The position numbers were made by a program, and so were the translations under genes. The notes beneath the pieces are model-generated. The model made no database searches, was not told the origin of the DNA, and worked only from the letters and a program-made list of their open reading frames with translations. This document shows, piece after piece, positions 4,106 through 7,013 of a DNA stretch of 7,013 nucleotides (positions within the stretch are counted from its first letter, which is position 1; every line of letters begins with the position of its first letter). The DNA comes from Oscillospiraceae bacterium (GTDB lineage Bacteria; Bacillota; Clostridia; Oscillospirales; Acutalibacteraceae), in NCBI GenBank assembly GCA_902766855.1, contig CACXFE010000073.1, positions 1 to 7,013 of the forward strand. Reading direction: 5' to 3'.

Positions 4106-6025
4106 CTAAACTTCGATTTCTTCCAGTTCTTGCAGCCAGACACGGGCAGCCGCATCCGACGGCTGGCGCCAATCTCCGCGCGGAGAAAGAGAAACCGTAC
4201 CCACTTTCGGCCCATCCGGCAGGCAGGAACGCTTAAACTGCTGGGAAAAAAAGCGGCGTGTAAAAACTTTCAGCCATTGCAAAACGGTTTCGGGCGGATA
4301 TGCGCCGGCGAACGCCGAAAGCGCCAATCGGAATATTTTTTTGGGGCTTTCCCCGAAACGCAGGAAGTGGTAAAGGAAGAAATCGTGCAGTTCGTACGGC
4401 CCTACCAAATCCTCGGTTTTCTGTGCGATCTCGCCGTTTTCTTTGGCCGGGAGCAATTCGGGGGAAACGGGCGTGTTCAAAATATCGTTCAGTACCGCCT
4501 CGATCTCTCCGCCGGAGCGTTTTGCTTCGTACCGCACCAGGTAACGAACCAGCGTTTTCGGCACCGAAGCGTTCACGCCGTACATGGACATATGGTCGCC
4601 GTTATAAGTTGCCCAACCGAGTGCGAGTTCCGAAAGATCCCCGGTTCCCACAACCAAACCGTTGATTTGGTTGGCAACATCCATCAAGACCTGTGTGCGT
4701 TCCCGCGCCTGGGCGTTTTCAAAGGTGACATCCTGCCGCGCCGGATCTTGCCCGATGTCGGCAAAATGCTGTTCCACCGCGGCGGCAATATTGATTTCGC
4801 GGAAAGAAACGCCTAAAAGGCGGCAAAGGGTTTCCGAGTTGGAGCGGGTGCGCTTTGTGGTGCCGAAACAAGGCATGGTGATGGCCTGAATGTTGTCGGC
4901 TTCCCGCCCGAGCAACCGCATGGTACGCACCGCAACCAGCAGCGCCAGGGTGCTGTCCAGCCCGCCGGATACGCCGATGACCGCCGCATCCGCCTTTGTG
5001 TGTTCCATACGCTTGCGCAACCCGTAAGATTGGATCTGCAAGATGAATTCGGCGCGCTTTTCCAGATCTTTTTCCTCCGCCGGAACAAAGGGGGCGGGGG
5101 AAAAGGCGCGGGTCAAAACGGTTTTGGTGATTTTTTGATCAAAAACGATCCGGCGACCGCCGCCCCGCGGCAGAAAATCAGTGTTTTTCCGCCGTTCGCC
5201 TGCCAACCGCAGCACATCGATTTCACTCACCGTCATATCGCGGCCGGCAAATGGCTCGTTTTCCGCCAACAGGGTGCCGTTTTCCGCAATCAGGCAATGC
5301 CCGCCGTAAACCGCATCCTGTGTGGACTCTCCAACAGAGGAGGAGGCCAGCACATAGCCCGCAAGTAAACGCGCCGAAGTGGCCTTGATCAACAGCCGCC
5401 GGTATTCGGCTTTGCCGATCAACTCGTTGGAGGCGGAAGGATTCAGAATGATCGCGGCTCCGCAAAGTGCCAGCCGCTCCGAAGGGGGCGCCACGACCCA
5501 GGCGTCTTCACACAGTTCCAGCCCAAAGGTGTATTCCCCGATTTTTTCATGGCAAAAGATCAGATCATTGCCGAAAGGAACCGGCTTGTCCGCCAGGAAA
5601 AGCACCTCGCCGCCCGCCAGCGCCTCGGCGCCGGTAAATTGCCGCTTTTCGTAAAATTCGCCGTAATTCGGCAAATGCGTTTTCGGGACGACGCCGATGA
5701 TTTCGCCGTCAAATAAGGCGGCGGCACAGTTATATAACTTGGCGTTATATAGAAGCGGAACGCCGACCACCGTGACCGAATACTTCCCGCGGGTATAGGC
5801 CGCAAGATCTTCAAGCCCTTTTTTCGCGGCCGAAAGCAGAGAATCGGTCAAAAACAAATCACTGCAGGTGTAACCGGTCAGGCATAATTCCGGCAAAGCC
5901 AGCAAATGGATATGTTCCTCGTCTGCCCGGTCGATCAAGTTTTTGATTTGTTCCAGATTGGCGGCAACATCCGCCACGGTGACCGCAGGCACCCCCGCCG
6001 CTACTTTAATAAACCCGTCACGCAT
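4106..6025 (-). CDS. nadE: Glutamine-dependent NAD+ synthetase (glutaminase-synthetase fusion)
   Basis: The 639-residue protein catalyses the last step of NAD synthesis, amidating nicotinic acid adenine dinucleotide with ATP and glutamine-derived ammonia. Residues 1 to about 290 are a nitrilase-type glutaminase with the Glu-Lys-Cys triad visible as E46 (LPEL), K115 (VPKTHLPNYGEF) and C172 (LELCEDAW). Residues from about 320 form the synthetase, with the ATP pyrophosphatase loop SGGLDS at 353-358 and the conserved GTGDLSELALGW (460-471) and MYGVNASVPKTLVRY (481-495). The length matches the bacterial two-domain type, so it should not need an external ammonia source. The start is supported by an imperfect AGGGTG 5 nt upstream and by the family's typical N-terminus. 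It is divergent from pckG. No terminator separates it from the small-protein operon downstream, so partial co-transcription is likely. Confidence 0.96.
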   Translation of the reverse strand: MRDGFIKVAAGVPAVTVADVAANLEQIKNLIDRADEEHIHLLALPELCLTGYTCSDLFLTDSLLSAAKKGLEDLAAYTRGKYSVTVVGVPLLYNAKLYNCAAALFDGEIIGVVPKTHLPNYGEFYEKRQFTGAEALAGGEVLFLADKPVPFGNDLIFCHEKIGEYTFGLELCEDAWVVAPPSERLALCGAAIILNPSASNELIGKAEYRRLLIKATSARLLAGYVLASSSVGESTQDAVYGGHCLIAENGTLLAENEPFAGRDMTVSEIDVLRLAGERRKNTDFLPRGGGRRIVFDQKITKTVLTRAFSPAPFVPAEEKDLEKRAEFILQIQSYGLRKRMEHTKADAAVIGVSGGLDSTLALLVAVRTMRLLGREADNIQAITMPCFGTTKRTRSNSETLCRLLGVSFREINIAAAVEQHFADIGQDPARQDVTFENAQARERTQVLMDVANQINGLVVGTGDLSELALGWATYNGDHMSMYGVNASVPKTLVRYLVRYEAKRSGGEIEAVLNDILNTPVSPELLPAKENGEIAQKTEDLVGPYELHDFFLYHFLRFGESPKKIFRLALSAFAGAYPPETVLQWLKVFTRRFFSQQFKRSCLPDGPKVGTVSLSPRGDWRQPSDAAARVWLQELEEIEV

Positions 6026-6091
6026 AAAAACACCCTATCTTTCCAATACGCAAAATACGATGAAAAACTTTTGTTTCTTTATGATATTATC

Positions 6092-6120
6092 AGTTTATAG
6101 TCTTTTTCCGCGTTTGTCAA
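6092..6120 (-). promoter_or_regulatory. Probable sigma-A promoter of nadE
   Basis: On the minus strand, a perfect TTGACA (plus coordinates 6115-6120) is followed by TAAACT at 17-nt spacing (6092-6097), or by TATAAA at 15 nt (6094-6099). The -10 assignment is uncertain because the region is AT-rich. The leader before nadE would be about 60 nt. Confidence 0.55.
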
Positions 6121-6164
6121 TACGGAGAAAAAATAAAATAATTGTTAATTTTTTTGCAATCTTC

Positions 6165-6193
6165 TTGAATTTTGGAAAGAAAAGGTATATACT
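6165..6193 (+). promoter_or_regulatory. Sigma-A promoter of pckG
   Basis: TTGAAT (6165-6170) and TATACT (6188-6193) are separated by 17 nt. The predicted start site is near 6200, leaving a leader of about 35 nt. The upstream stretch 6129-6157 is very AT-rich with A and T runs and could act as an UP element. I see no clear operator or catabolite-repression (cre) site. Confidence 0.7.
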
Positions 6194-6234
6194 GTATAAG
6201 GCAAAAATTTGATTTACAAAAAGGAGAACACAAC

Positions 6235-7013
6235 ATGACAACGAACAAAACCGTACTCAAATGGCTGGATGAGGTGAAAGACCTTGTTTGCCCCGATCAA
6301 ATCATTTGGATCGACGGAAGCGAGGAACAACTGGAAGCGATTCGCAAAGAGGCGGTCGAAACCGGCGAAATGATCAAATTGAATGAAGAAAAACTGCCGG
6401 GTTGTTATCTTCACAGAACTCGCCCGAATGATGTGGCGCGTGTGGAAGACAGAACATTTATATGCTCGAAAACCAAAGAAAATGCCGGCCCCACCAACAA
6501 CTGGTGCGACCCGCAGGAAATGTATAAAAAACTGTATGACATTGCCCGCGGCTCTTACAAGGGCAGAACCATGTATATCATTCCTTTCTCGATGGGGCCG
6601 ATCGGCTCCCCGCTTGCCAAAATCGGGATTGAAGTGACAGATTCCAAATATGTGGTCCTTAACATGGCGATCATGACAAGAGTCGGCAAAGCGGTCATGG
6701 AACAGTTGGGCGACAGTAACGACTGGGTGCGCGGCCTGCACGCTTCATGTGATATTGATCCCGAAAAGCGTTATATTTGCCAATTCCCGGAGGATAACAC
6801 CATCATTTCGGTCAATTCGGCTTACGGCGGCAATGTTTTGCTGGGCAAAAAGTGTTTTGCGCTTCGCATTGCTTCTTACCAAGGCTGGAAAGAAGGCTGG
6901 ATGGCAGAGCATATGCTGATTTTAGGGCTTGAAAATCCGCAAGGCGAAGTGCGTTACATTGCGGCGGCGTTCCCGTCTGCTTGCGGAAAAACCAACCTCG
7001 CCATGCTGATTCC
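6235..7013 (+). CDS. pckG: Phosphoenolpyruvate carboxykinase, GTP-dependent (5' part, runs off the window)
   Basis: The enzyme interconverts oxaloacetate + GTP and PEP + GDP + CO2, in the cytosol, for gluconeogenesis or, in many anaerobes, CO2-fixing PEP-to-oxaloacetate flux. The first 259 residues are seen out of about 600 expected. GTP-type motifs include RTRPNDVARVEDRT (61-74), which holds substrate-binding arginines, YGGNVLLGKKCFALR (197-211) with metal-ligand K206, EHMLILG with H226, and the GTP-PEPCK signature FPSACGKTNLAM (246-257) with active-site C250 and P-loop K252. The ATP-type enzyme lacks this cysteine-containing signature. The start is set by AAGGAG at 6221-6226 with 8-nt spacing. 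It is divergent from nadE with its own promoter, and no frame break is visible. Confidence 0.96.
   Translation, partial: MTTNKTVLKWLDEVKDLVCPDQIIWIDGSEEQLEAIRKEAVETGEMIKLNEEKLPGCYLHRTRPNDVARVEDRTFICSKTKENAGPTNNWCDPQEMYKKLYDIARGSYKGRTMYIIPFSMGPIGSPLAKIGIEVTDSKYVVLNMAIMTRVGKAVMEQLGDSNDWVRGLHASCDIDPEKRYICQFPEDNTIISVNSAYGGNVLLGKKCFALRIASYQGWKEGWMAEHMLILGLENPQGEVRYIAAAFPSACGKTNLAMLI

Noticed and set aside
4061..4816. 251-codon plus-strand ORF opposite nadE
   Set aside because: It lies almost wholly antisense to the conserved synthetase domain, shows no recognisable motif, and has no promoter or ribosome binding site of its own.
6121..6165. Catabolite-repression (cre) site or terminator upstream of pckG
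   Set aside because: The A/T runs around AATAATTGTTAATT give only a weak AT-only dyad, and no TGWNANCGNTNWCA-like match is present.
6214..6741. 175-codon minus-strand ORF opposite pckG
   Set aside because: It is antisense to conserved PEP carboxykinase sequence and has no initiation signals.

Overview
The window looks like a chromosomal segment of a low-to-mid GC member of the Bacillota, most likely class Clostridia. The support is the AGGAGG-type ribosome binding sites, several near-consensus sigma-A promoters with 17-nt spacers, T-tailed hairpin terminators, a fused glutaminase/NAD synthetase, a GTP-type PEP carboxykinase, and a small-protein pair whose style resembles clostridial hypothetical proteins. 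This placement comes from sequence style, not from a database match.

Layout, left to right. Positions 1 to about 90 hold what looks like the last codons and right end of an IS30-family insertion sequence, stopping about ten bases short of the next gene. On the minus strand lies metY (100-1380), a sulfhydrylase/cysteine synthase. Its roughly 140-nt leader carries a strong promoter, a 23-bp palindrome over the predicted transcription start, and a 26-codon upstream ORF with its own ribosome binding site. From the same intergenic region a plus-strand gene (1642-2709) diverges and encodes a membrane-anchored endonuclease/exonuclease/phosphatase-fold protein. It converges on ppa (minus, 2759-3307), a family I inorganic pyrophosphatase, and the two share one 16-bp-stem bidirectional terminator.

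Next, on the minus strand, is a small operon of two uncharacterised proteins of 89 and 94 residues (4043 to 3487), with a consensus promoter upstream and an intrinsic terminator after it. nadE (minus, 4106-6025) ends immediately before the -35 box of that promoter, so readthrough from nadE into the small genes is plausible. Diverging from nadE is pckG (plus, from 6235), a GTP-dependent PEP carboxykinase cut off by the window edge after 259 complete codons.

Most genes are core metabolism (sulfur amino acids, pyrophosphate removal, NAD synthesis, gluconeogenic or anaplerotic C3/C4 exchange) and are not an obvious functional cluster. I see no defence system, CRISPR array, tRNA or rRNA. The part most worth attention is the metY leader. 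A palindrome with the ACT-N5-AGT core typical of Rrf2-family operators (CymR/IscR type) sits on the start site, followed by a short, well-initiated, cysteine-containing ORF. Together they suggest two layers of sulfur-responsive control.
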